Assembly (NCBI RefSeq): GCF_049675895.1
Contig: NZ_CP183834.1
Span: 1,674,001-1,738,000 of the forward strand
DNA from: Ampullimonas aquatilis
Lineage (GTDB): Bacteria; Pseudomonadota; Gammaproteobacteria; Burkholderiales; Burkholderiaceae_D
Reading direction: 5' to 3'
DNA: 64,000 bases
Below, piece after piece: positions 26,372 through 35,738 of the stretch. How positions within the stretch are numbered: position 1 is the first letter of the stretch; every line of letters starts with the position of its first letter. The position numbers and the translations under genes are program-made. A model generated the notes under the pieces. It saw nothing but the letters and a program-made list of their open reading frames with translations, did not search any database and was not told the origin of the DNA.

Positions 26372-27319
26372 CTAGTGTCCCAGCTTTTGGGCAACCAAGC
26401 CATAAACGCTATAACCCACCAGATCGGGCATGGCATAGTCCGGATAAGCCGCCACCAGTCTGGCTTGAATGGCTGCATAGTGCTGGCCTTGCCTGGCGGG
26501 GTCGGACAGTTCGCTCACCCGTTCGCCCAAGTCCTTGATATAAGCCGAAACAATCTGGTCGGCCTGATCCAGATAAGCCATTTGCTCTGCCACTGCTTGC
26601 TTGACTGGTACAAACTCACCTCGTCCACCATAAACCTTGCCCCGACCCAACTGGTTCAATGCCAGCAGGTCAGTTTTCCAGCCGGGCAGATTGGGAACCG
26701 GCTTGCCATTGACAATACCCCCTTCCAGCCAAGCATGCGTGCGAGTATGAACCAGATCGCCCACGATCAAATCGCCACTGGCATCAATCCGTACCACGGT
26801 CTGATGGCTGGATATACCCGCCTTGGGCAATTCAATCAAACTGATCGTCTCACCCGATGCCAGTCGAATCTGCTGTTTGCCTTTGAAAGTCGTTTCGACC
26901 GGTTCAAATTGAGGATAAGTGGCATCGGTAAAAGCCTTGGCAATCTGCACCCAGAAATGACGCTTGTAGGCATCCACATCCGGCATGGCTGCTGCCGTAT
27001 TCGCCGCCGCCATGCTTTGAATGCCGGCTCGATGAAATACCGACAAGCCATTGAATTTATCTGGATTGGGATGCGTCACGATGATCCGTTTAATTCTCGA
27101 ACGGGTGTGACTCCGAATGTCGTTCAATAATGCCTCAGCCTGTGCGGTCGTAAATTGTGCATCCACGACAGTCACCTCCTGACCATCGTCATACCAGAAT
27201 GAATGCGTGTTAAAGCCAGCCACATCCGATGTAAACACGTGCAGTTGACCGGCCCAAACACGGTGCATCATGCCCAAAGCCAGCAATAAGACAAGGTATC
27301 GACATAAGTTAAATTTCAT
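26372..27319 (-). CDS. Exported MBL-fold protein with degenerate metal site
   Basis: 315 aa. Signal peptide MKFNLCRYLVLLLALGMMHRVWA, so periplasmic. Metallo-beta-lactamase fold: VVDAQFT, the canonical THxHxDHxxG motif altered to THPNPDKFNG, and GDLVHTRTHAW. Two of the expected zinc-binding His are replaced (Asn and Lys), so ordinary hydrolase chemistry is doubtful; an altered-metal or binding role is possible. Start chosen at the signal peptide Met rather than an upstream in-frame codon at 27337. Divergent from an AraC-type gene, which may regulate it. Confidence 0.85.
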   Translation of the reverse strand: MKFNLCRYLVLLLALGMMHRVWAGQLHVFTSDVAGFNTHSFWYDDGQEVTVVDAQFTTAQAEALLNDIRSHTRSRIKRIIVTHPNPDKFNGLSVFHRAGIQSMAAANTAAAMPDVDAYKRHFWVQIAKAFTDATYPQFEPVETTFKGKQQIRLASGETISLIELPKAGISSHQTVVRIDASGDLIVGDLVHTRTHAWLEGGIVNGKPVPNLPGWKTDLLALNQLGRGKVYGGRGEFVPVKQAVAEQMAYLDQADQIVSAYIKDLGERVSELSDPARQGQHYAAIQARLVAAYPDYAMPDLVGYSVYGLVAQKLGH

Positions 27320-27404
27320 GAGTAAGTTCCTAAGCAATGAAAGGACTGTCAGCTTAAAGAACTTATTTATGGCCGTCTTGGACTATACTGACAATTAATA
27401 TGCC

Positions 27405-28178
27405 ATGACAGACAAATTCATGAAAATCATCAATCCCGATTTGCTGGCCTGTCCGGTTTTTGTGCTGACACAGCAATATCCCAGCTATGACGGTGTCTGG
27501 CATCAACATCAACGTGCACAGCTGATCTATGCCAGTGAAGGCTTGCTCACCGTCAAAACTGAGCAAGGGCTGTGGGTCGTACCGCCGCATCGCGCCGTCT
27601 GGATTGTGCCGGGGATACGTCATAAAGCTTGTGCACCCAAGGGTTTTCATCTGAAGACCCTGTATGTCACGCCAGAAATTGCCCCCGTACCGACCCACTG
27701 CTGCGCAGTGACCATTGATCCCTTGCTGGATGCCTTGTTCAGCGAGGCCGCCAGTTTTGGTACCGACTATCCCGCCGCTGGTCCGCAACAGCGCTTGCTG
27801 CAAGTCATCATTGATCGGCTGGCCCATCTGCAGGCGATCCCGGCCTATCTGCCTGCGCCGCAAGATGCACGGCTCCGCAAGCTTACCGCCTTGCTCGAGG
27901 ACAATCCGGCCGATGCTCGATCACTCACCGTACTGGCCAGCACCAGTGGCATGAGCGACCGAACCGCCGCACGATTATTTATCAAAGAAACCGGTATTAC
28001 CTTTGCCCAATGGCGCCAGCAGTTGCGCCTGTTATGCGCTATCCAGCTGCTTAGTCAAGGAACCAGCGTGGGCAATGTAGCGGATCAGGTTGGCTATCAG
28101 GATGTGTCATCCTTTATCACCGTGTTTAAAAAGGTATTTGGTGACACACCGGCGCGCTACCTGAATGGGAAAAGTTGA
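27405..28178 (+). CDS. AraC-family transcriptional regulator
   Basis: 257 aa. N-terminal cupin-type sensing domain (HQHQRAQLIYASEGLLTV) and C-terminal double helix-turn-helix with DRTAARLFIKETG and VADQVGYQDVSSFITVFKKVFGDTPARY. The AraC_binding/YdeO-like layout without a long linker is common in regulators of a divergent gene; here that is the MBL-fold protein 85 nt away. Confidence 0.93.
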   Translation: MTDKFMKIINPDLLACPVFVLTQQYPSYDGVWHQHQRAQLIYASEGLLTVKTEQGLWVVPPHRAVWIVPGIRHKACAPKGFHLKTLYVTPEIAPVPTHCCAVTIDPLLDALFSEAASFGTDYPAAGPQQRLLQVIIDRLAHLQAIPAYLPAPQDARLRKLTALLEDNPADARSLTVLASTSGMSDRTAARLFIKETGITFAQWRQQLRLLCAIQLLSQGTSVGNVADQVGYQDVSSFITVFKKVFGDTPARYLNGKS

Positions 28179-28284
28179 ATTTTTCAAGTTCCAGGCAAAG
28201 AGGCGGCAAATCGCAAGCATGCTGCGGCAGGATAAGCTTTGAACACCAGATGGTTGGTCGACGGTACGATAGATTTTCTGACTC

Positions 28285-28302
28285 GGCATGCAGTTGCATG
28301 CC
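28285..28302. terminator. 18-bp palindrome between convergent genes
   Basis: GGCATGCA-GT-TGCATGCC, in the 221-bp gap between the convergent AraC and LysR genes. A strong hairpin in RNA of either strand, but without a T-run, so the terminator call is tentative. Confidence 0.3.
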
Positions 28303-28399
28303 CCGATCGGCCCAGCAAAACTGGTCACCATGTCTTTTGTCCTGAGTACTCGCTGCGCCCTCGGCCTTTCTTCTGCTTATTTCTTCATTGCTTTGTGGT

Positions 28400-29272
28400 T
28401 TAACCTTTAACGCCCATCGCTTCACTTTTCAGCCATACCGCCTGATCAAAAATCCCAGCGATCCATTCATAGACGGCATCGATGCGTGGCACATGACGCA
28501 TTTCGGGATGAACCAGCAACCATAAGTCACGGCTTAAGGTGGGCAGATTGTGATGCAGTTTTTTCAGCGCCCTATCCTGCTCGGCCAAAAAGTCGGGCAA
28601 AACAGCCTGCCCAATGCCCATGCGTACCGCATCCATCAAGACATGCAGATTATTGCTGCGCAGTTTGACATTGACATGCGGATATTGACTGGCCAGCCAG
28701 CACGATTCGGGCAGATGCGCCAGATCATGATCATAGGCCACCCAGTCATGATTATTCAGGCAGCGCAAAGGATTGAGATAAACCGAAAAAGCACAACTGG
28801 TCAACTTGCGAATCAATAGATTGCCATCCTGCGGTCGCGCCAGCCGCAAGGCAATATCGGCCTCGCGTCGGGTCAGGCTGAGGTTGTGATCACTGGTGAC
28901 AAACTCAATGCGCAGATCAGGATGCTGCGCGTACAGTTTGGGCAAGGCGGGCAATAAATAAGTACCGACAATCGTATCCACCGCCGTAATCCGCACCACC
29001 CCGCCGACCAGCACATTGCCGGTTTCCGCCACGCGCACCAGCGCATTCATTTCCTGTTCAATCCGTTCGGCTTGTATCAACACAACGCGGCCCGCTTCGG
29101 TAGGCACCCAGTTACCGGAAACCTTTTCAAACAGGCTCACACCCAGCTGTTGTTCCAGCAGCTTGAGACGGCGCGCCACCGTGGTTTGGTCAACCTTGAG
29201 CTGGCGCGCGCCGCCCGCAAAAGAACGCTCGCGACCCAGCACCACCAAAAAACGGACATCATCCCAATTCAT
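28400..29272 (-). CDS. LysR-family transcriptional regulator
   Basis: 290 aa. N-terminal winged helix (MNWDDVRFLVVLGRERSFAGGARQLKVDQTTVARRL) and LysR substrate-binding domain. The N-terminal FLVVLGRERSFAGGA form is typical of AmpR/GcvA-like regulators that control a divergent gene. The isochorismatase-type hydrolase starts 140 nt away in the opposite direction and is the likely target. Confidence 0.93.
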   Translation of the reverse strand: MNWDDVRFLVVLGRERSFAGGARQLKVDQTTVARRLKLLEQQLGVSLFEKVSGNWVPTEAGRVVLIQAERIEQEMNALVRVAETGNVLVGGVVRITAVDTIVGTYLLPALPKLYAQHPDLRIEFVTSDHNLSLTRREADIALRLARPQDGNLLIRKLTSCAFSVYLNPLRCLNNHDWVAYDHDLAHLPESCWLASQYPHVNVKLRSNNLHVLMDAVRMGIGQAVLPDFLAEQDRALKKLHHNLPTLSRDLWLLVHPEMRHVPRIDAVYEWIAGIFDQAVWLKSEAMGVKG

Positions 29273-29341
29273 GCATCGCTCGCGTTTTTTTATTCATCTT
29301 CCCTCCTGCATTTTTGCAGCTTGGTGCTGCATGATTCTCTA

Positions 29342-29370
29342 TTGGCCTGACTTGCTTGCCTGCCTAGAAT
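29342..29370 (+). promoter_or_regulatory. Candidate promoter for the cysteine hydrolase
   Basis: TTGGCC (29342-29347), 17 bp, TAGAAT (29365-29370), 42 bp before the start codon, with GAGGAG as ribosome site at 29399-29404. Confidence 0.35.
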
Positions 29371-29411
29371 GATCGTTTCCATATCCATCATACTATCTTG
29401 AGGAGTCGTTC

Positions 29412-30011
29412 ATGTCAGATCTCGTTACCCTTCGTGGCCTGCTCGGTTTACCAGCCACACCCGCGCCCTTGTCGCAATCCGCGCTGGTGCTGGTCGACTG
29501 TCAAAACACCTATCGGCGTGGCATGATGCAATTAAGTGCGGTCGAACCGGCACTGGAACAATGTCAGCAACTGTTGGCACGAGCCCGTCGGCTCAAAATT
29601 CCCATCATCCATATCCAGCATGATGCTGGCCCTGGTACCCCCTATGATGTCCGTGCCGATATCGGCATGATTGCCGACAAGGTGGCACCCGCCAATGGCG
29701 AACCGGTCATCACCAAAAATTATCCCAATTCATTTTTGAATACTAATCTGCATGAGCAGCTGCAAGCGCTACAGGTCAAAAATCTGGTGATTGTGGGCTT
29801 CATGACGCATATGTGCATCTCTTCCACGGCGCGAGCGGCGTTTGATCTTGGCTACGCCAATACCGTGGTGGCCGCAGCGACCGCCACGCGCAACCTGCCC
29901 TTGCTCAATGACGAAGAAGTGGCGGCAGAACAAGTCCAACGCAGTGCTTTGGCCGCCCTGGCCGACTTGTTTGCCATCGTGCTGCACGATCAGTCCAATC
30001 TGCCAGACTGA
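29412..30011 (+). CDS. Isochorismatase-family cysteine hydrolase
   Basis: 199 aa. Catalytic triad positions visible: Asp in LVLVDCQNTY, Lys in ITKNYPNSF, Cys in FMTHMCISSTARAA with the preceding cis-peptide context. The family includes nicotinamidases and isochorismatases; the substrate cannot be fixed from sequence. GAGGAG lies 8 nt before ATG. Followed by a strong terminator. Confidence 0.9.
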   Translation: MSDLVTLRGLLGLPATPAPLSQSALVLVDCQNTYRRGMMQLSAVEPALEQCQQLLARARRLKIPIIHIQHDAGPGTPYDVRADIGMIADKVAPANGEPVITKNYPNSFLNTNLHEQLQALQVKNLVIVGFMTHMCISSTARAAFDLGYANTVVAAATATRNLPLLNDEEVAAEQVQRSALAALADLFAIVLHDQSNLPD

Positions 30012-30318
30012 TTGCAAAGCCGTAACATGAAGTAAGTCTCCTGCCGGGTAATTCCCTTGGCGCCCGGTCTTTCTCCCTGAGGATCGGGCGTTTTTTATGG
30101 CGTATTGAAAAATTGGATACAAGCTGGATCAATGGCTGTCATCGACTAGTTGTCGACTTGCGCCCGCATCAACCAAAAATTGATCTTGACAATTAAAAGC
30201 TGGGCGTGGTGTTGCAATCTGGCGTTGCAATCGGTTACAAGAGCAGCCCGCTGGACCATCCCCAAAGCGTTGCTGCACCTTTATCCTGACAGGGTTGATC
30301 ACTTTGCACCTGCCAGCC
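30012..30318. other. 307-bp intergenic region
   Basis: Holds the terminator of the upstream hydrolase (30061-30096); nothing else recognisable before the lipoprotein gene. Confidence 0.5.
30061..30096 (+). terminator. Rho-independent terminator
   Basis: CGCCCG (30061-30066) pairs with CGGGCG (30085-30090), followed by six T (30091-30096). Ends the cysteine hydrolase transcript. Confidence 0.85.
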
Positions 30319-31479
30319 ATGCCCCATAACCAAATCGCATTGCCCCCTTTAAATAACCACGCACGGACCTCATGCAAGACATCGCAAATCAGCTTACTTG
30401 TTGCCGGTTGTGCTTTGGGCCTGCTAAGTGCCTGTGGTGGTGGGAGCAGTAGCACCGCCAGCAATGACACCGGCACTGGTGCGCAAACCAGCAGTAGCTC
30501 AGGCAGCAGTTCATCAGGAAGCTCATCCAGCTCATCAGGGAGCCAGGCCACTGGCAAAGTTTATGGCAGCATGGCCGCCGCCAGCCTGGGTATCGGCGCC
30601 AACCTGAATGGTGCGATTCCGTTTACCAGTACCAGCGAATGGAATCGTGATATCAGCAGTGATCCGGTTGATCCCAATTCCGATAATCTGATTGCGGCCA
30701 TTGGCGTTGGTGGTCATCTCAAGTCCGACTTTGGTACGGTCTGGCAAGGTGCGCCGATTGGCATTCCGTATCTGGTGGTGAGTAGTAGCCAGACCAAGGT
30801 CAAGATCACCTTTACCGATTATGGCGATGAAAGCGATGCTGGCCCTTACCCCGTCTCCGCCAATGCGCCGATTGAAGGCCAGCAGATTTCTGGTGCCGCA
30901 TTTGGTGGTGATCGCCATGTGCTCGTCATCGACAAGGACAATAACCGGCTTTACGAAATGGGCAATGCCTATCCACAACCCGATGGCAGCTGGTTGGCTT
31001 CAGGCGGTGCAATTTTCAATTTGGATGGCACGATTGCGCGCCCGACCGCCCAACCCGGTTGGACCAGTGCCGACGCGGCCGGTTTACCCATCTTTCCGGG
31101 CTTGGTTCGTTATGATGAAGCCAATGGTGGCGGGATTTTTCATGCGCTGCGCTTCACTGCATCGGTAACCCGCAAAGCCTATCTGCCACCGGCCACTCAC
31201 TGGGCGTCGAGCAATACCGATGTGAATCGCCCGCCAATGGGCATGCGTGTACGTCTGAAGGCCAGTTATCAGATTCCAGCCAATTTCAGCAAGGAAAGCA
31301 AAGCCATTTTGCAGGCACTGAAAACTTACGGCATGTTGCTGGCTGACAATGGCTCCAACTGGTATATCAGTGGCGCACCCGACTCACGCTGGAATGATGA
31401 AACGCTGGCCAAAGAAGTCAATAGCGTGCAAGGTAGCGCTCTGGAAGTGGTCAAAATGAACGGGATGGTGGCACCATAG
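30319..31479 (+). CDS. Secreted lipoprotein with Ser-rich linker, unknown function
   Basis: 386 aa. A basic N-terminus is followed by a hydrophobic segment and lipobox LLSAC-G (Cys about residue 36), so it is probably a lipoprotein. Next is a low-complexity Gly/Ser linker, then a conserved globular domain of about 310 residues with EWNRDIS, PYPVSANAPIEG, DADAAGLPIFPGLVRYDE-like and ALKTYGMLLADNGSNWY blocks. The domain belongs to a widespread secreted family with no assigned activity that I can name. ATG 30319 is chosen over an upstream in-frame TTG; no clear Shine-Dalgarno. Confidence 0.85.
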   Translation: MPHNQIALPPLNNHARTSCKTSQISLLVAGCALGLLSACGGGSSSTASNDTGTGAQTSSSSGSSSSGSSSSSSGSQATGKVYGSMAAASLGIGANLNGAIPFTSTSEWNRDISSDPVDPNSDNLIAAIGVGGHLKSDFGTVWQGAPIGIPYLVVSSSQTKVKITFTDYGDESDAGPYPVSANAPIEGQQISGAAFGGDRHVLVIDKDNNRLYEMGNAYPQPDGSWLASGGAIFNLDGTIARPTAQPGWTSADAAGLPIFPGLVRYDEANGGGIFHALRFTASVTRKAYLPPATHWASSNTDVNRPPMGMRVRLKASYQIPANFSKESKAILQALKTYGMLLADNGSNWYISGAPDSRWNDETLAKEVNSVQGSALEVVKMNGMVAP

Positions 31480-31676
31480 CCGGGACCCATCCTTATTCAG
31501 GACAAATAAGACACAGATTAGCAAATGCTGTTGTTTTGGCATGGCCGATCTGACATATGATTCAGACGAAACCAGCCCGCTTGAGTAGAATAGGAGCATA
31601 AAACACGACTAGGCACCCATTCAACCGGATTGCTGGCGATTCAGAAAGTAACCGGTTGACGCCGCGCCAACCAACT

Positions 31677-32183
31677 ATGTCTATCGATTCCCCTACTTTT
31701 AAAAATGGCATGCGCCAACTGACAGCCGCCGTCAGCCTGATCACTGCTACCGACGCTGAGGGGGTGCGCTCCGGCTTTACTGCCACTGCCGTTGCTTCGG
31801 TCAGTGCCGAACCACCGACCTTGCTGGTCTGTATCAATCGCCTCAATGGCAGTTACGAAGCCATTCGTCAGGCAGGCCATTTTGCCGTCAATGTACTGTC
31901 TACTGCGGATCACAACCTGTCGCATCGTTTTGCCGGTGGCGTGATAGGGAGTGAGCGCTTTCTGGAAGGCCAATGGGATATCTTGCTGAGTGGTTCGCCC
32001 ATTCTGCAAACTGCCCTGGTCAGTTTTGATTGCAAGGTCATCAATCTGATTGATGCCGGTACCCACACCGTAGCCATTGCCGAAGTGATTGCCATTGCTC
32101 AACACCCATCCGCCAGTCCCGCACTGCTCTATCGTGATGGCGCTTACTGCACTCCCTGCAACCTGCCGGAACTGCCGGAGTAA
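31677..32183 (+). CDS. Flavin reductase (HpaC/RutF-like)
   Basis: 168 aa. Flavin reductase-like domain: MRQLTAAVSLITATD, GFTATAVASVSAEPPTLLVCINR, GHFAVNVLS, and IAQHPSASPALLYRDGAY. Such proteins supply reduced FMN/FAD to a partner monooxygenase. No two-component monooxygenase is next to it, so the partner must be elsewhere. ATG 31677 fits family starts. Confidence 0.9.
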   Translation: MSIDSPTFKNGMRQLTAAVSLITATDAEGVRSGFTATAVASVSAEPPTLLVCINRLNGSYEAIRQAGHFAVNVLSTADHNLSHRFAGGVIGSERFLEGQWDILLSGSPILQTALVSFDCKVINLIDAGTHTVAIAEVIAIAQHPSASPALLYRDGAYCTPCNLPELPE

Positions 32184-32244
32184 TCTCACAGTTTTGATAA
32201 GTAACAAGACACACCGATTGGTGCTGGTTTAGACTGCCTGAGCC

Positions 32245-32382
32245 AAAAGCTTTCACCACAAAGACATCAAGAAACACGAAGAGACTCCAGTGCTGTCCAG
32301 TGCTGAAATGAGATTGAGACAAAGCAGATAATGCCATTGGCTTTAGCTTGGTGTACTTTGTATCTTTGTGGTAAATGCTTTT
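32245..32382. repeat. Palindromic intergenic element with 33-bp imperfect terminal inverted repeats
   Basis: The left end 32245-32277 (AAAAGCTTTCACCACAAAGA...) is the imperfect reverse complement of the right end 32350-32382, with ACCACAAAGA shared. The 72-bp core includes a direct repeat of CCAGTGCTG. Looks like a MITE- or REP-like non-coding element lying between the flavin reductase and gabD. Confidence 0.65.
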
Positions 32383-32423
32383 ACATCGATTATCCAGACG
32401 AATTGGATTCAAGGAGCATAGGC

Positions 32424-33890
32424 ATGTCTGCCTCATTTGATTTTCAACTCAACGATCCGCAGCTGTTGCGCGAAGCCTGTTATTGGCAGGGTCAATGGCA
32501 AGGCGCACACAATGGCGCGCAGGTGGCAGTCCATGATCCGGCCACGGGTGCCATGATTGCCCACATACCCGATTGCGGCGCACCAGAAACCACCGCTGCC
32601 ATTGCCGCAGCCCAGGCGGCATTGCCCGCCTGGCGCAGCAAGCAGGCGGCTGAGCGTTCAAAGTTACTGAGAAAATGGTTTGATCTACTCATCGCCCATC
32701 AGGATGATCTGGCCCGCATCATGACGCAGGAACAAGGCAAACCACTCGCCGAAGCCAAGGGTGAAATTGTCTATGCCGCCAGCTATATTGAGTGGTTTGC
32801 CGAAGAAGCCAAACGCGTTTATGGTGAAACCATTCCTGCTCCTTTTGATTCCCGCAAGATCATTGTGCTGCATGAGCCAGTTGGTGTCTGCGCAGCCATC
32901 ACCCCCTGGAATTTCCCAGCCGCCATGCTCACCAGAAAAATTGCACCGGCTCTCGCGGCCGGCTGCACCATGGTCGTCAAACCCGCCGAACAAACCCCAC
33001 TCACCGCCCTCGCCCTGATGGTATTGGCAGAACGGGCTGGCCTGCCCGCCGGTGTCATCAATGCCGTTACCGGTGACGCAAAAACCATTGGTGGTGTACT
33101 GACCGCCAGCCCGATTGTGCGCAAACTCAGCTTTACCGGCTCGACCGAAGTTGGCCGGATATTGATGGCGCAATGTGCACCGACATTAAAAAAACTGTCG
33201 CTTGAATTGGGTGGCAACGCACCGTTCATTGTGTTTGATGATGCCGATATTGATGCAGCAGTACAAGGCGCCATCGCCTCCAAATACCGTAATGCCGGCC
33301 AGACTTGTGTGTGCTCCAACCGCTTGCTGGTACAGCGTAGTGTAGCGGCCGAATTTACTGAAAAATTCAAACAGGCCGTGATGCAACTCAAGGTTGGCAA
33401 TGGCCTCGAAGCAGGCGTCCATATCGGCCCCTTGATTGATGAAGCCGCCATCAACAAAGTAGAAAAACTGGTGAATCAGGCGGTTAGTCAGGGTGCCAAG
33501 GTGCTGCTCGGTGGCCAGCGCCATGCACTCGGCGGCACCTGGTATGAGCCCACCATTCTCACCGATGTCACCCCCACCATGGCGCTGTCAAAAGAAGAAA
33601 TCTTTGGCCCGGTTGCACCCATCACCGTCTTTGATACTGAGGCCGAAGCCATTGCGCTGGCCAACGACACCCCATTTGGTCTGGCCGCCTACTTTTACAG
33701 CCGCGACATAGGCCGTGTCTGGCGCGTCAGTGAAGCACTGGAATATGGCATTGTGGGCATCAACGCGGGCCTGATCTCCACCGAGGTCGCACCATTCGGC
33801 GGCGTCAAACAATCCGGCCTGGGCCGTGAAGGTTCACGGCATGGGATTGAGGACTATCTGCAGTTGAAGTATTTGAGTATGGGGTATTGA
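32424..33890 (+). CDS. gabD: NAD(P)-dependent succinate-semialdehyde dehydrogenase
   Basis: 488 aa. Aldehyde dehydrogenase superfamily: ITPWNFPAAMLTRKIAPALAAGCT (cofactor region), general base Glu in LELGGNAPF (about 262) and nucleophile Cys in GQTCVCSNRLLVQ (about 294). The second Cys two residues later, and the overall sequence, are typical of GabD, which oxidises succinate semialdehyde to succinate in GABA catabolism. AAGGAG lies upstream of ATG 32424; longer reading frames upstream run through the palindromic element and are not credible starts. No GABA transaminase is adjacent. Confidence 0.93.
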   Translation: MSASFDFQLNDPQLLREACYWQGQWQGAHNGAQVAVHDPATGAMIAHIPDCGAPETTAAIAAAQAALPAWRSKQAAERSKLLRKWFDLLIAHQDDLARIMTQEQGKPLAEAKGEIVYAASYIEWFAEEAKRVYGETIPAPFDSRKIIVLHEPVGVCAAITPWNFPAAMLTRKIAPALAAGCTMVVKPAEQTPLTALALMVLAERAGLPAGVINAVTGDAKTIGGVLTASPIVRKLSFTGSTEVGRILMAQCAPTLKKLSLELGGNAPFIVFDDADIDAAVQGAIASKYRNAGQTCVCSNRLLVQRSVAAEFTEKFKQAVMQLKVGNGLEAGVHIGPLIDEAAINKVEKLVNQAVSQGAKVLLGGQRHALGGTWYEPTILTDVTPTMALSKEEIFGPVAPITVFDTEAEAIALANDTPFGLAAYFYSRDIGRVWRVSEALEYGIVGINAGLISTEVAPFGGVKQSGLGREGSRHGIEDYLQLKYLSMGY

Positions 33891-33951
33891 TAATTACTGA
33901 TTCAAGTAACTATTCAAATTTTAAAAATACCAACTTGAACCCTGCAGCAAA

Positions 33952-34281
33952 TTATTTACCTTGCTCGTTGCCATAAGTTTTGACCAGATAGTCGATGATG
34001 ACCGGCATATCCTCATCATTGATAGGCGCTTTGAAAACTGCCTTCATTCGCTTCACCATGGCGTCCCAATAAGGACGAGCCGCTGTTGGCGGTTGGTATT
34101 GCATATACTCGGCAGAATGACATGCCACACAGTTGTTCTGTGCCTTGGCATAGCCGGGTAAATTACTGGGTTGCAACTGAATCGCGTCGGGCGGCAACTC
34201 GATGGTTTTGGCTAACGCTGGAACTTGATGTGCCGTTACCAACAACATCGTCGTCAGTGTGATGAACATTTTTCTAGTCAT
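33952..34281 (-). CDS. sorB: Sulfite dehydrogenase cytochrome c subunit SorB
   Basis: 109 aa. Signal peptide MTRKMFITLTTMLLVTAHQVPALA, then a single c-type haem motif CVACH and a probable distal Met (in ...KRMKAVF or DEDMPVI). ATG 34281 has GAGGAG 8 nt upstream; it starts 11 nt after the sorA stop. Small monohaem subunit that accepts electrons from SorA in the periplasm. Confidence 0.9.
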   Translation of the reverse strand: MTRKMFITLTTMLLVTAHQVPALAKTIELPPDAIQLQPSNLPGYAKAQNNCVACHSAEYMQYQPPTAARPYWDAMVKRMKAVFKAPINDEDMPVIIDYLVKTYGNEQGK

Positions 34282-34292
34282 GATCTGGCTCC

Positions 34293-35528
34293 TCACACTG
34301 CAGTGATTTTGACGGACTCAACCACATTGCGCATATAGCCTGCGGGCTGCCATAGCGCTTCCATGGGTTGACTTTGTCCGGAACGATTCCATGCGCGCAC
34401 GCGTAAATCGTAGGCACCGCGCTCGGGGGTGAAACCAAACGAAAATTCGCGGAAGGAATAGCGCCCCATATCACTACCCAATTTAGCGGCACGCCAGCTT
34501 TGCCCGCCATCGGTTGAGTACGCCACTTCACGAATCCCTTGGCCACCATCAAAAGCAATCCCCTTGACACCAATAGTCTGCCCCGCCGTCACTCGCGCAC
34601 CATTTTGCAATGAGGTAACAAAGGAGCGCACATTAAAGCGCCCGATTGGCCGCGTTGCTGTAGGTGTCGTGCCGGGTTCGATACAGGCACAATCATTATC
34701 AGGAACACGATAAGCCGGTTTCATCCAGAAGCCATCAAATACCTGATCAATAATTTCAATTTCGGATAAATGCTTGACCCAGTAAGTGCCATAGTAGCCA
34801 GGCACAATCAGCTTGACGGGATAACCATTCAGCATAGGTAGGTCCGTACCATTCATCTGATACGCCAACATCACTTCACCATCCAGGGCATGGTTGATAT
34901 CCAGTGCCTTGACGAAATCACCACCGCCCAAGACGCCGTTATCCAGGCCATTAAAAGTAACCTGCTTGGCGCTTGTCTTGATCTCGGCACGAGCCAATAT
35001 GTCCTTGAGCGGTACGCCCACCCAGTGCGCATTACCCATCGCACCATTGGACAACTGACCACCGGTCACTCGTGGGGTGAAATGACCACGACTATTGCCT
35101 GAACATTGATTGACTGCAAGGTATTCAATCGGCGTGAACTGCGAACGCAGATCTGCCATAGAAATTTCAAAGGGTTTGGCACAGGCATTGCCACCGATTT
35201 TAATGACATGCTTATCGCCATCAATATTGGTTGGAATGGCGGCATTATGGTAGCGAACAAAGAAAGCATCATTGGGAGTGATGATGCCTTCATTAAAGAC
35301 TTCAAACGGGGTTTCCAGTTGCGGCGGCCGCGATGTAAGCACAATCATCGATCGCTTTTCGGGATAGACCGCCATATTGCGCTTGCCGTTGGCAAAGGGC
35401 AGTTCCGTGGTGGTTTGCCCAAAAGCACTTTGTGAAGCGCTGAGGAGATTGCCTCCCACCAATAAACCAGAACTGCTTAACAGGATTTTTCTACGAATAA
35501 TATTGGGCAAATTTTTGGTATCGTTCAT
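34293..35528 (-). CDS. sorA: Sulfite dehydrogenase molybdenum subunit SorA
   Basis: 411 aa. Twin-arginine-type signal (IIRRKILLSSSGLLVGG) with only RR-K rather than the full consensus. Sulfite oxidase-fold Mo domain with the pyranopterin Mo-ligand Cys in NQCSGNSRGHF (about 142), followed by the Mo-co dimerisation domain. Oxidises sulfite to sulfate in the periplasm, passing electrons to SorB. AGGAGA lies before the start. The mononuclear Mo centre uses single MPT, unlike NasA elsewhere in the window. Confidence 0.92.
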   Translation of the reverse strand: MNDTKNLPNIIRRKILLSSSGLLVGGNLLSASQSAFGQTTTELPFANGKRNMAVYPEKRSMIVLTSRPPQLETPFEVFNEGIITPNDAFFVRYHNAAIPTNIDGDKHVIKIGGNACAKPFEISMADLRSQFTPIEYLAVNQCSGNSRGHFTPRVTGGQLSNGAMGNAHWVGVPLKDILARAEIKTSAKQVTFNGLDNGVLGGGDFVKALDINHALDGEVMLAYQMNGTDLPMLNGYPVKLIVPGYYGTYWVKHLSEIEIIDQVFDGFWMKPAYRVPDNDCACIEPGTTPTATRPIGRFNVRSFVTSLQNGARVTAGQTIGVKGIAFDGGQGIREVAYSTDGGQSWRAAKLGSDMGRYSFREFSFGFTPERGAYDLRVRAWNRSGQSQPMEALWQPAGYMRNVVESVKITAV

Positions 35529-35738
35529 GTTGTCTCCTGAACATTTTTTCCATCATAGCATCATAAGTAAATCAAAAATTGCTAAATTTCTGCTTCGAAA
35601 ATTGTTCATCTGCAACATCAAAGTCTGCCGGCTCATTTTGACAAACCCATTAACAATGTGAATTACAAAAAAGGGATGACAGATATCGCTACACTAGGTA
35701 AAACGTAGATATTCAACCATCTTCACGCGAGCAACCTC

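Noticed and set aside
26375..27130. 251-aa plus-strand reading frame
   Set aside because: Antisense to the MBL-fold gene, which has a signal peptide and family motifs.
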